Source of the DNA: Cladorhizidae sp. MBARI D1340-BT2
Lineage: Eukaryota > Porifera > Demospongiae > Poecilosclerida > Cladorhizidae
DNA: 64,000 nt
Assembly: GCA_028752905.1 (NCBI GenBank)
Contig: JAQNBH010000003.1
Coordinates: 3,652,204 to 3,716,203 of the forward strand
Direction of reading: 5' to 3'
Shown here: positions 1 through 10,151 of the stretch, in pieces
Position numbering within the stretch: the first letter of the stretch is position 1
Layout of the letters: the number at the start of each line of letters is the position of its first letter
The notes under the pieces: generated by a model
The model's input: only the letters and a program-made list of their open reading frames with translations
Databases searched by the model: none
Told to the model about the DNA's origin: nothing
Program-made: the position numbers and the translations under genes

Positions 1-272
1 ATAGGGTGATGGATGAGGCCAAGTGGACATGCCAGGAGAGAGCAGGAAAGCTGAGCAGCAATACCAAGATAGGGTGATGGATGAGATCAAGTGGACATGT
101 CAGGAGAGAGCAGGAAAGCTGAGCAGCAATACCAATATAGGGTGATGGATGAGATCAAGTGGACATGTCAGGAGAGAGCAGGAACGCTGAGCAGCAATGT
201 CAAGATAGGGTGATGGATGAGACCAAGTGGACATGTCAGAGAGCAGGAAAGCTAAACAGCAATATCTCTAGG
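1..272. repeat. 68-bp minisatellite, four copies
   Basis: The start atagggtgatggatgag recurs at 1, 69, 137 and 205, a fixed 68-bp period with few substitutions. The last copy is shortened. The array probably continues to the left of the window. Confidence 0.9.
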
Positions 273-2334
273 TTGATAAACAAAGTGAAATGCCAGGGGA
301 GCCTAAATGGCAGGAGAGAGCATGTATAAAAATTGCAGAAACTATCGGCTTTTTAAGTTTGGAGATAGTCATGTTGCAAGAAGAGAAAGAAAAAAGAAAG
401 TACCCTGTCCAAAATCTAGAAAGAAAGAGCAAGAACCTCAGTTGGCTATGATTTGCTGACTAAAACTAGGACTTCCTCCCACTTCAAAGAGAGAGAAGGA
501 GTTCCATTTGAATATTTGAATTTCCAATCTCAAGTACTTACTGGGTGGTATTTGTGTCTATATACACATAATCTCTCTCTCACTCACTCCCCTCCTAGTC
601 TATATGCTGGGCAGTTCACAGAAAGCAAACATACACACTCACAACACACACACTGCATACTCACTCACAACACACACACACGCACCACAATTTTCCCTCC
701 CTCCCTCTCACCACATCGACCTCACATCTAATAATTAAGTCCTTGGGTGTCTATATAATTATATATCACTATATACTAGAACTTCATTCCTGGGGTTTAC
801 AACTTTGGTCAAATGTGGTTATTTTCCTCTTCCTCTCTTTTTTTTTTGATGCTGCAGATGTGGAGGATGAGTCTGATTGTCTCTCTCTTCTCTAGCTCTA
901 GGATTGTAACAATGTTGTAGTTTTACTGTCATTTGAACTTATGAAAGCAACTTTCTGTACTTGTGTTTTGTACACAAACTTTGATTGAGTCTTGATCATT
1001 TAGTTATTCAAGCAAGAGTCATTAGTTTCTGTGTGAATTTTAAGGTTAGGGGGTGTTTAATTTTGGGTGGCCAGTGGATGGTGTCGTGTGATGAGGCACA
1101 GCTATTATGTAATCTGAAAAATATTGTTGCTATATATATATAACCTGAATTGTCGGATGGTAACACCCCACCCCCCTTTTTAAGGCAATTGATATGAAAA
1201 GAAAGCCTGTTATATATAAAGTGAAGTTAATTACTGTATATATTTACACCAGCCACAGGAGGAACGATATTAAGAAGTGTATTGATTTCTGGACTAGTTT
1301 CTAGATTTTAATGCGAGAATGCAGTTGCTGTGTTCTGTATTATGCAGCAGTTGTGTGCTCAGATATGTCATTATGCAGAGTCGATTGAATCTTGTTTGTT
1401 GAGATTTCAGGTTTGAGTGGCCTAGATGCCGTGTAAAGATACTGTGTGTTTGGTGTGTATGTGTGTGTTAAATGTTAAAACTTATACAGTATGGCAATAT
1501 CCTGGTGTTATAGAACTAAAGTGTGCAGGGTCCTTCTATGAATGAACGATGATGCCCGATCTTTGCTGAATCCTTTACCAAAATCGTTCATTCCGTAAAC
1601 GGTCTAACTACAACTATATGTATTATGGGGATTTGATTGACATATGCACGTCTTGTCTTGTACCAATGACCTAGACTTTTTACCAGATCCCTTATTATTA
1701 TTATTATTATTACAACCAATGGTGGAGTGGTAAATGGAAATGGCTCAAATATAATATTGGCATGTATATAGTTGATGGAGTATCACCAATGATGGGCCTA
1801 GCTTAAAATAGGAAGACTTTAGTTGACGAGCTCCAAAGATGAATCATGCGATTGAATGTAGAAATGGCAACTGTATGGAGTACGACAATAATTGTGCTGC
1901 AGTTTATTGAAGCCGATGATTGTGTAATTAGGGATAAAATAAAAAATATTAAACCTGAGCTTTAGTATTAGATTGCAAAATGTGTCTGCTATTGAATGAG
2001 AGGAAGGGAAAGAGCATCGGAGCACAAGGTTAGATAGTACTAATATAATTTAGTTAGCTAGCTATAGATTTTAGTGTTGACAATCATGGTTTCCACTCCA
2101 AATACAGAAGACAATAATTGCAGAAACGAGTAGCTACCCAGATGTCAACTTTTATGTTGTCCAGGAGAACTGGTGTATATATAGGTGGTAAGGTAAGCTC
2201 ACAATGGCTGCAAGAATAACTGGACGATATACAAGACTGTTAGGGGCTAACTAATGAATGCTGTTGTTATCTCCAATAGAAACGTGAGAGAAACAGTTTA
2301 CTTCATGTTGTCGACCCTGTTAAGGCCAGCACAG
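273..2334. other. AT-rich spacer, no gene seen
   Basis: No open frame here shows family motifs. The stretch holds a CA/CACA tract near 630-685, a T run near 838-848, a TTA trinucleotide run near 1690-1712 and several short AT tracts. A 92-aa frame at 453-731 runs through the CA tract and looks like chance. Confidence 0.6.
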
Positions 2335-2715
2335 TGTAAATAACTACTAATAGCAATCTCTATAATAATAATAGCCAATAATAATAATAGATAGTAATAG
2401 AATAGCTGCAATAATAATACTAATAATAATAGAATAGTTGCAATAATAATAGTAATAATAATAGCTACTAATAATAGCAATAATAATAGAGCTATGTAAT
2501 AATAATAATTATAGCTAATAGAACAGTGGCAATAATAATACATAGCTAATAAAAATAGAATAGTTGCAATAATAATAGCTATGTAATTAGAATAGTTGCA
2601 GTAATAATAATAGCTAATAATAGTTGCAGTAATAGAATAGTGGCAGTAATAATAATAGCTGTAATAATAATAGGTAGTTGCAGTAATAAAAATAATTAAT
2701 AGAAGAGTAATAGCT
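2335..2715. repeat. Degenerate AATAAT/TAG trinucleotide-rich satellite
   Basis: The stretch is built from aataataatag, aatagttgcaat and similar words repeated irregularly. Reverse-strand frames give Tyr/Ile/Leu-rich repeats that reflect composition, not protein function. Confidence 0.8.
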
Positions 2716-2739
2716 AAGTCTGTCCAGCTGTTCAAGGAG

Positions 2740-3730
2740 GGGGAGGACCAATGATCCAGCTTGCCGTACAACAGTTCCTTTCTCCTCTGCCACCACTTCC
2801 CTAACCAATACATAACACACTCACCCACCTCCTCCATCACTGCATCACTTACTCCCTCCACACCTTTCCCCAACTGCAATGCCACCTTCCCATCCTTACC
2901 CACTCTTCTATACTCATCCAGCCACTGTCCAGTCCTTACAATTCTGTGCACCTCATCCTCACCAGTACCAGCCGATCCCATTACTTCTTCCCACTCCATA
3001 CTGCCTCAGCGTGTGTCACAATCCACTGCATACTGCCATATGCCTTGCTATGTCCAAAAAGGCCAGGAATAAATTCTTCTCCCTCTTCCTCAGTCAGTTA
3101 CAGATATCTCTTAACACCAACCACTGGTCCAAACATCTCCTTTGATTACTAAACCCTCCTTGCATTTCCATCAAGATGATAGCCTCACCAAACCCTCCCA
3201 ACAATATACTCTCACAAACACCTTCGCCACACTACAACCTACCTATAATTCCCTACTTGTTCCTTGTTGCCATCATTGTGGAGAGGTACTAGAAAACTCC
3301 TCCTCCAGTACACTGGGCAACAATAACTCCTCATCGCCACATTCATCACCACATTCATCACCTGCACCATCACCTGCACCATAACCTCCACCAACATTCT
3401 ACCTCCATACATCAGCATCTTTTTCAACATTCCATCAGAAACCGGTGCCTTGCCTCTCTTCAAACACTTCATTACCTCTACTACTTTTCCCCAACTTACT
3501 TCCTCACACATACCCAACCCATGCCCATTCACATCTCCTATCTCTAATTCTGGTACTTTGGCATCTGCTCTTCCCAGAGTTTGTCATCACGTGCAACACC
3601 TCATCTTCCTCCTCCCCTCATCTTAATCCTTCTCTCCTTCCTCTTTCCTCTCAAATCATTCCAAAACAGCTTACAACTAGTCCCACCTTGCTTTCTAATC
3701 TTGCTTGTAGTTCTCATGATGAAATGCCTT
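2740..3730 (-). pseudogene. Decayed non-LTR retrotransposon reverse transcriptase
   Basis: On the minus strand the fragments read in the order expected of a LINE reverse transcriptase. Near 3490-3430 is a block of the type LKRGKAPVSDGMLKKML (the K-A-P-G-x-D-G motif of RT N-termini). The pre-palm block ending near 3240 reads SFLVPLHNDGNKEQVGNYR. Near 3130-3000 follow a GGFSNQRRC-like block and FLAFLDIARHM, the remnant of the A(F)D-x-S-K-A-Y-D catalytic motif. Stop codons and frame changes separate the blocks, so no protein is made. The 3' part runs into the AATAAT satellite, which could be a former tail. The family is not resolved (RTE-, L2- or CR1-like are possible). Confidence 0.7.
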
Positions 3731-4189
3731 AGCTATATGATGAATGAGGAGTATTTTATTAAACTTTCACAGAATTTACTTATAGAGCATTTCCCTTACA
3801 GATGGTTACTAAACTCAATATTGTTCACTACAGCATACAAGTGTGTAGAGGACTTAAGTTACTATAATATTGGACTTAAGAGTTGGTTAATCCTTAATAT
3901 TTGGGAAGAATGCTATATAAGAGGGACCACTCTATTTACTATATATATATACTCCTAACAACATCTTGCCTATAATTGTGAAAACCGTAACTTCAAATCC
4001 ATACTAAAACGGTTTCTCAAAGGAGATCTCACTAGATGTGGATGGAGTAATGGGATGGGGTGCAATCATATTACTTCATATATTTCTGTACAGTACACAT
4101 AAATAGTATTGCAAACTATTCACGACATCTATATTCATCCAAAATTGGAACCCTTTACCAGGTAGATGTGGGTACAAGAACACTAGAGG
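3731..4189. other. Spacer, nothing recognised
   Basis: AT-rich single-copy-looking sequence between the LINE remnant and the next minisatellite. I see no motif-bearing frame, RNA gene or terminal repeat. Confidence 0.5.
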
Positions 4190-4945
4190 AATCACCAACT
4201 ACCCACCCCTACTGTACACCTGTACACTATGATGCAGAGTACAGTTACACTGTGTTAATGACCAACTATCCAACCCTACTGTACACCTGTACACTGTGAT
4301 GCAGAGTACAGTTACACTGTGTTAATGACCAACTATCCACCCCCACTGTACACCTGTACACTGTGATGCGAGTACAATTACACTGTGTTAATGACAAACT
4401 ATCCATCCCCACTGTACACTGCGATGCAGAGTACAGTTACACTGTGTTAATGACCAACTATCCACCCCTACTGTACACCTGTACACTGTGATTCAGAGTA
4501 CAGTTACGCTGTGTTAATGACCAACTATCCACCCCCACTGTATACCTGTACACTGTGATGCAGAGTACAGTTACACTGTGATGCAGAGTACAGTTACACT
4601 GTGTTAATGACAAACTATCCACCCCCACTGTATACCTGTACACTGTGATGCAGAGTACAGTTACACTGTGATACAGAGTACAGTTACACTGTGTTAATGA
4701 CCAACTATCCATCCCTACTGTACACCTGCACACTGTGATGCAGAGTACAGTTACGCTGTGTTAATGACAAACTATCCATCCCCACTGTACACATGATGCA
4801 GAGTACAGTTACACTGTGTTAATGACCAACTATCTGCCCCAACTGTATACCTTGTACACATGATGCAGAGTACAGTTACACTGTGTTAATTAATGACCAA
4901 CTATCTTCCCCTACTGTACACCTGTACACTGTGATGCAGTGTTCA
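4190..4945. repeat. 67-bp minisatellite, about 11 copies
   Basis: The word gatgcagagtacagttacac recurs at 4231, 4298 and (as a variant) 4365, a 67-bp period, and continues with internal deletions to about 4945. A shorter sub-unit, ctgtgatgcagagtacagtta, is doubled in some copies (near 4550-4600 and 4650-4690). The minus-strand frame at 4458-4733 is an array artefact. Confidence 0.9.
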
Positions 4946-5222
4946 GGGTATTATCAAGTTGTGCTTGTGATTTGTGGAAGATGTTCAATGTTTTTTTGGT
5001 GGTTATTAGTTAAACCTAGGTACTGGAGGTATTATGTGGTTAGAGATAAGTTTGGTAAGTACATTGACACATCTTCTGGTCACAGCGGAGGTGACCTTTG
5101 GCAAGAATGACCTCTCAAAAGAGGTACGACTTTTAATTTTATTCCACACAGTTGACTAGCTAACTAAGCTCTATTAAGGCTGCCAAGGACAGACAAACAA
5201 TGACAGGAAGTAAGAGGCAACA
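4946..5222. other. Spacer, nothing recognised
   Basis: Short spacer between two minisatellites. Nothing coding or structural stands out. Confidence 0.4.
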
Positions 5223-5812
5223 ATGATTACTGGGAGAGAGAGGCAACAAGATGACGGGGAGAGAAAGGCAACAAGATGGCAGGGAGAGAGAAGCAATAAG
5301 ATGACAGGGAGAGAGAAGCAACAAGATGACAGGGAGAGTGAAGCAATATATAAGATGACGGAAGAGAGAAGCAATAAGATGACAGGGAGAGAGAAGCAAC
5401 AAGATGACAGGGAGAGTGAAGCAATATATAAGATGACGGAAGAGAGAAGCAATAAGATGACAGGGAGAGAGAGGCAACAGATGGCAGGGAAGAGAAGCAA
5501 TATATAAGATGACGGAGAGAGAAGCAACAAGATGACAGGTAGAGTGAAGCAATATATAAGATGACAGGAGAGAGAAGCAACAAGATGACAGGGAGAGAGA
5601 GGCAACAAGATGACATGGAGAGAGAGGAAATAAGATGGCAGGGAGAGAAGCAATATATGAGATGACAGAAGAGAGAAGCAATAAGATGACAGGGAGAGAG
5701 AGACAACAAGATGACAGGAAGAGAGAGGTAATAAGATGGCAGGGAGAGAAGCAACAGGATGACGGAGAGAGAAGCAACAAAATGACAGGGAGAGAGAAGC
5801 AACAACGATGAT
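5223..5812. repeat. Purine-rich ~26-bp minisatellite
   Basis: Units of the type agatgacagggagagagaagca alternate with longer variants carrying aatatataagatgacggaag. Every long frame here (224, 192 and 159 aa on the minus strand) follows the repeat and should not be read as a gene. Confidence 0.9.
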
Positions 5813-6587
5813 TAAAACACAATATTATACACACAAATCAACTATCTATGAACAGGAACCTAGCACGTGGTTTAGACAACTAATAAGTTCTTTACGTATG
5901 TGGCACTGGAAGGAAAGATGGTAACAGTGTGATCCAGAATAGAGTTCCACAAGTAGATTACACCAAATAGAAACTTTGGTGATAGTTTATTTCAGTTCTA
6001 GGCTTTGTACGAGGCTAGTATATAGGTACAATTGTGCATTAACATGGTACCAGAAAGACTTCAGGAGGAATGATGGAGATTCCCTCTAGGATCTTGCGGC
6101 ATAGGCAGAGCTTCAATAGATACATAGATAGTATATATATATATATTTATTTATTTATAGGCAAAGTAAATAAGTTAATGTCTGTCTTTAATATGTAGAT
6201 GTTCATTGGAACTGAGCCTGCATGTAGTTTAGGGTGCTACAGCCTGAACAGCACCATTTCCTGTATGATTTCCACTACATGCACCAGAAGAGCCCTGGTT
6301 AATCTCCCAGATGTCATTAAAGCTATTAGTATTGTTTCTTGCAGGTCACCAAAAATTGCAGACTCTTGCAGCCGTTAGTGTAAAGATAGAAAAACATGTC
6401 AAAACATATATAACAAATATATATATATCCTCTCAGTTGACATAGAAGACTTCCTTGAACTCAACATTTCAGCTAGATGTTCCAGCCTTCATCAGGAATG
6501 GCGAGTTGCTTCTCATTCTTATGAAAGAGCATCTAGCAAGAGCATCTAGCCAAAACGTCAAGTGAATATATTTAAGCTTATTGTAAT
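5813..6587. other. Spacer with TATA tracts and a ribozyme-like motif
   Basis: Single-copy-looking sequence with AT tracts near 6130-6160 and 6415-6428, then the hammerhead-like motif listed separately, then the start of the 15-bp array. No coding frame is supported. Confidence 0.5.
6461..6496 (-). ncRNA. Hammerhead-ribozyme-like core, possibly from a Penelope-like element
   Basis: On the minus strand CTGATGA (6495-6489) is followed by AGGCT, a nine-base loop, AGCT and then GAAA (6470-6467). CTGATGA and GAAA are the two invariant strands of the hammerhead core. AG(G)CT/AGCT can form stem II with one bulge. Hammerhead motifs with very short stem III are known in Penelope-like retroelements. 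Stem III and the cleavage triplet are not clear here, and no Penelope reverse transcriptase is seen nearby, so this is probably a remnant. Confidence 0.4.
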
Positions 6588-7757
6588 ACATTCTCTAGTA
6601 ATACACTCCCTAGTAATACACTCCCTAGTAATACACTCCCTAGTAATACACTCCTAGTTAATACACTCCCTAGTAATACACTCCCTAGTAATACACTCCC
6701 TAGTAATACACTCCCTAGTAATACACTCCTAGTAATACACTCCCTATAATACACTCCCTAGTAATACACTCCCTAGTAATACACTCCCTAGTAATGCACT
6801 CTCTAGAGTAATACACTCCCTAGTTATACACTCCCTAGTAATACACTCCATAGTAATGCACTCCCTAGTGATGCACTCCGTAGTAATACACTCCCTAGTA
6901 ATGCACTCTCTAGAGTAATACACTCCCTAGTTATACACTCCCTAGTAATACACTCCATAGTAATGCACTCCCTAGTGATGCACTCCCTAGTAATACACTC
7001 CCTAGTAATGCACTCCCTAGTAATGCACTCCCTAGTAACGCTCCCTAGTAATGCACTCCCTAGTAATGCACTCCCTAGTAATACACTCCCTAGTAATGCA
7101 CTCCCTAGTAATACACTCCCTAGTAATACACTCCCTAGTAATGCACTCCCTAGTAATGCACTCCCTAGTAATGCACTCCCTAGTAATGCACTCCCTAGTA
7201 ATGCACTCCCTAGTAATGCACTCCCTAGTAATACACTCCCTAGTAATACACTCCCTAGTAATACACTCCCTAGTAATACACTCCCTAGTAATACACTCCC
7301 TAGTAATACACTCCCTAGTAATACACTCCCTAGTAATACACTCCCTAGTAATACACTCCCTAGTAATACACTCCCTAGTAATACACTCCCTAGTAATACA
7401 CTCCCTAGTAATACACTCCCTAGTAATACACTCCCTAGTAATACACTCCCTAGTAATACACTCCCTAGTAATACACTCCCTAGTAAAATACTCCCTAGTA
7501 AAATACTCCCTAGTAATACACTCCCTAGTAATACACTCCCTAGTAATACACTCCCTAGTAATACACTCCCTAGTAATATACTCCCTAGTAATACACTCCC
7601 TAGTAATACACTCCCTAGTAATACACTCCCTAGTAATACACTCCCTAGTAATACACTCCCTAGTAATACACTCCCTAGTAATACACTCCCTAGTAATACA
7701 CTCCCTAGTAATATACTTAATACACTCCCTAGTAATGCACTCCCTAGTAATACACTC
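6588..7757. repeat. 15-bp minisatellite, array A
   Basis: About 78 units of TAATACACTCCCTAG with a TAATGCACTCCCTAG variant. Because 15 is a multiple of three, frames stay open with a 5-aa period (I/M-H-S-L-V, T/A-L-P-S-N). The 333- and 245-aa frames over this region are repeat artefacts. Unit variants are clustered, with runs of the GC-type unit, which suggests local unequal exchange. Confidence 0.95.
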
Positions 7758-10124
7758 TCTACTCTCTTTAGTGCAATTGATTTGTTGATTTTTTGTTTGC
7801 TTGTTTTGTTACAAATTAATATTCTAATACTACAAATACCTACTACTAATAAACTACCAAAAATAAATAGAAATAAGCATACATACTTCCTACAGTGTCT
7901 CTGGGGGGATGTTCAGAGGGGGAATGCAGTATGGGTGGAGTCAGTGGGAGGCTATCGGAAATGAACCTGCATTTCTTGTGACTACATAATTATATATTTA
8001 TGTTGGTTTATATATTTAAATGTTGGTTTTCTTGTTAAAAGTTAAAAATAGCATTAACACAACACAACGATGATTAATAAAAAGAATAATAATAATAGTA
8101 GTAGTAGTAGTAATAGTAGTAGTAGTAGCAGCAGCAGCAACAACAACAATAATAATAATAATAATAATAATAAATGCTTTATTAACATATGCTGTATTAC
8201 ATAATTATGATGTATTACATATATTATTGTTATTGTTGTTGTTATTTATTATATATTACTTATTTTTCATTATATATATATCCATCCATTCATTATAATA
8301 TTCATGCATGATATAACTTACATTACTATCATGCTTATTCATATAGTTTATAGAACCCCCTTCCCCTCAAGTTCAAAAGTTTAAGTGATCATACACAACT
8401 AAGTAAATATATATTATACTATCATCAAAATATCTTCACAACCTGAATTAAACCAACATTTTGGCTAGTTGCCCAAGCCATCATCAAGTTGAGAAACACA
8501 CACACACACAAAAAGAATTGTTAGTTTGGTGACTATGGTATATAACTATGCATTGAAAAAGAAGGAAAAAAGACGAAGTGAAAAGGAAGAAAGAGCTTGT
8601 TCTGAAGGAGGCAATACATCCTACCAATGATTTCATAGAGATGTGGGCTTGTATATAAATGCCTGAAACAACATGGAAACACATCCACCACAAAAATAAA
8701 TTCCCTTTTTTATCATTTAATATTATGTTTATTAATTATTTTATCTTTGTTAATATTACATTAATTATTGTGATGGTATAATAATTATTATGTTGTTATT
8801 TATTAAGTGGCCAATGATTTTGAGCAAACAGGTTGTCAAGTTAACGAAGTGTTTGCATGCAAGAACTGCGGGTGCCGGACATACCACTTTGGAGCAATGC
8901 TAATATACATGAGGCTACTCTACAATCAAGCTGTGCTTTATCTTATTACTCTCTCGTCAATCCCTCTCACCTGAATCCTTCAGGCACTTCACGTTCTGAT
9001 GGTAAGCGATCTGATGGGGTATCCATCATACCCTGGGAATGACCATATTCTTGTGTGGGATGCTTTGTGTGGATTTATCTGTACCTTGTTATGCCAACCT
9101 ACTACTGAAGGTGCAGGTGTAGCGGCCAATAGAGCCAAGTCCTTGAAGAAGAGAAATTATGTGAACATTACTTCTACCTCTTTTGGTTCCCATTAGGATA
9201 GGAGTGTTTGGTACGGAGACATCTTGTTTTTTGGGAGGGAGTTGGTGGCCATCTAAAATGTGGTTGGTTTTATTTTTTGAATGCATGGTTGCCTAGTCAC
9301 CAAGCAATTCCATTAGTGTCTTTTACCACGCAACTGTTGGTTTAATGTTTAATTTCAAATTCCGCAATAGAAAATATTACAAAATGACAACGGGGAAGCA
9401 GCCATTGGGATCATTATTATGATGAAGAAGAGTTCATTTCCCATTACAGTCCTCAATCTCTCTTCTTTTTTTCCATCTCCACTTTGATATTCATCTTCAA
9501 CCTTGTTTAATTGTCGACCCTTTACCTCCCCATCCCACACATGCCCCAACTAGTGGATATTCAATTTTGATACTTTCACCTAGATAAGTCATTGCCTCAT
9601 CCCAGTGTGACCCTCTCAACCACTGTGATGTTAACCCAGTGTTCCCACAGGGCTGTTAACCTACTCCAATCTGCCTCAACCCAGCATGGTGTTGGTCCAG
9701 CGTGTCCTATAGAGCTATTGTCTAACCTGCCTCAACCCAGCGTGATGATGTCGTCCTTAAAATGGTCAACCTGCCTCAATTACCCAGTGTAACATCATCA
9801 TCATTAAGGCTTCAACATGCTTCAGCGTATTGGTTGATTACTTGTGCATGAATCACTTCAGCTTGACCACTGACCAAGCTGAGGAAGAACAGATACACAT
9901 TCTCTCTCTCCCTCACTCATCGCATAACTGAAACTTATATAATATGTACTTGAGGAACAGATTCCAAATGCAAATCTGAAGTTGGCCAAAATAGTATTAA
10001 CAAGAACAACTGTTAGTTTGTCCTGAGTTGCTGCCATCATTATCTCCCCACGTCCACACATCTCCGGTCACCGCTCCCCTTCAGTCTCCTCCCCTTCATG
10101 GACTTCCTCTTCTCTTCTCACCTG
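7758..10124. other. Spacer of duplication unit A
   Basis: No intact gene. It contains an AGT/AGC/AAC/AAT trinucleotide tract (8090-8170) and a weak hammerhead-like motif (8455-8488). A coding-like stretch at 8808-8880 has Cys pairs (around ACKNCGC) that are altered in copy B. A degenerate repeat of ctcaacccagcgtgatg words spans 9590-9795. The same sequence is present at 14618-17014 and, with deletions, at 22207-24212. Confidence 0.7.
8455..8488 (-). ncRNA. Degenerate hammerhead-like motif (copy A)
   Basis: The minus strand reads TTGATGATGGCT, a loop, AGCCAAAATGTT. This has the layout of CTGATGA, stem II, GAAA but with one substitution in each invariant strand, so it is presumably inactive. 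The same motif occurs at 15287-15320 in copy B. Confidence 0.3.
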
Positions 10125-10151
10125 CACTCCCTAGTAATGCACTCCCTAGTA

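Noticed and set aside
2298..2999. 233-aa Tyr/Leu-rich minus-strand protein
   Set aside because: The first ~95 codons are LINE RT remnant and the rest translates the AATAAT satellite.
5160..5834. 224-aa Leu/Ser/Cys-rich membrane-like protein
   Set aside because: Produced by the purine-rich ~26-bp minisatellite read on the reverse strand.
6963..7964. 333-aa frame with T-L-P-S-N repeats
   Set aside because: Pure 15-bp minisatellite plus spacer; the same happens in arrays B and C in other frames.
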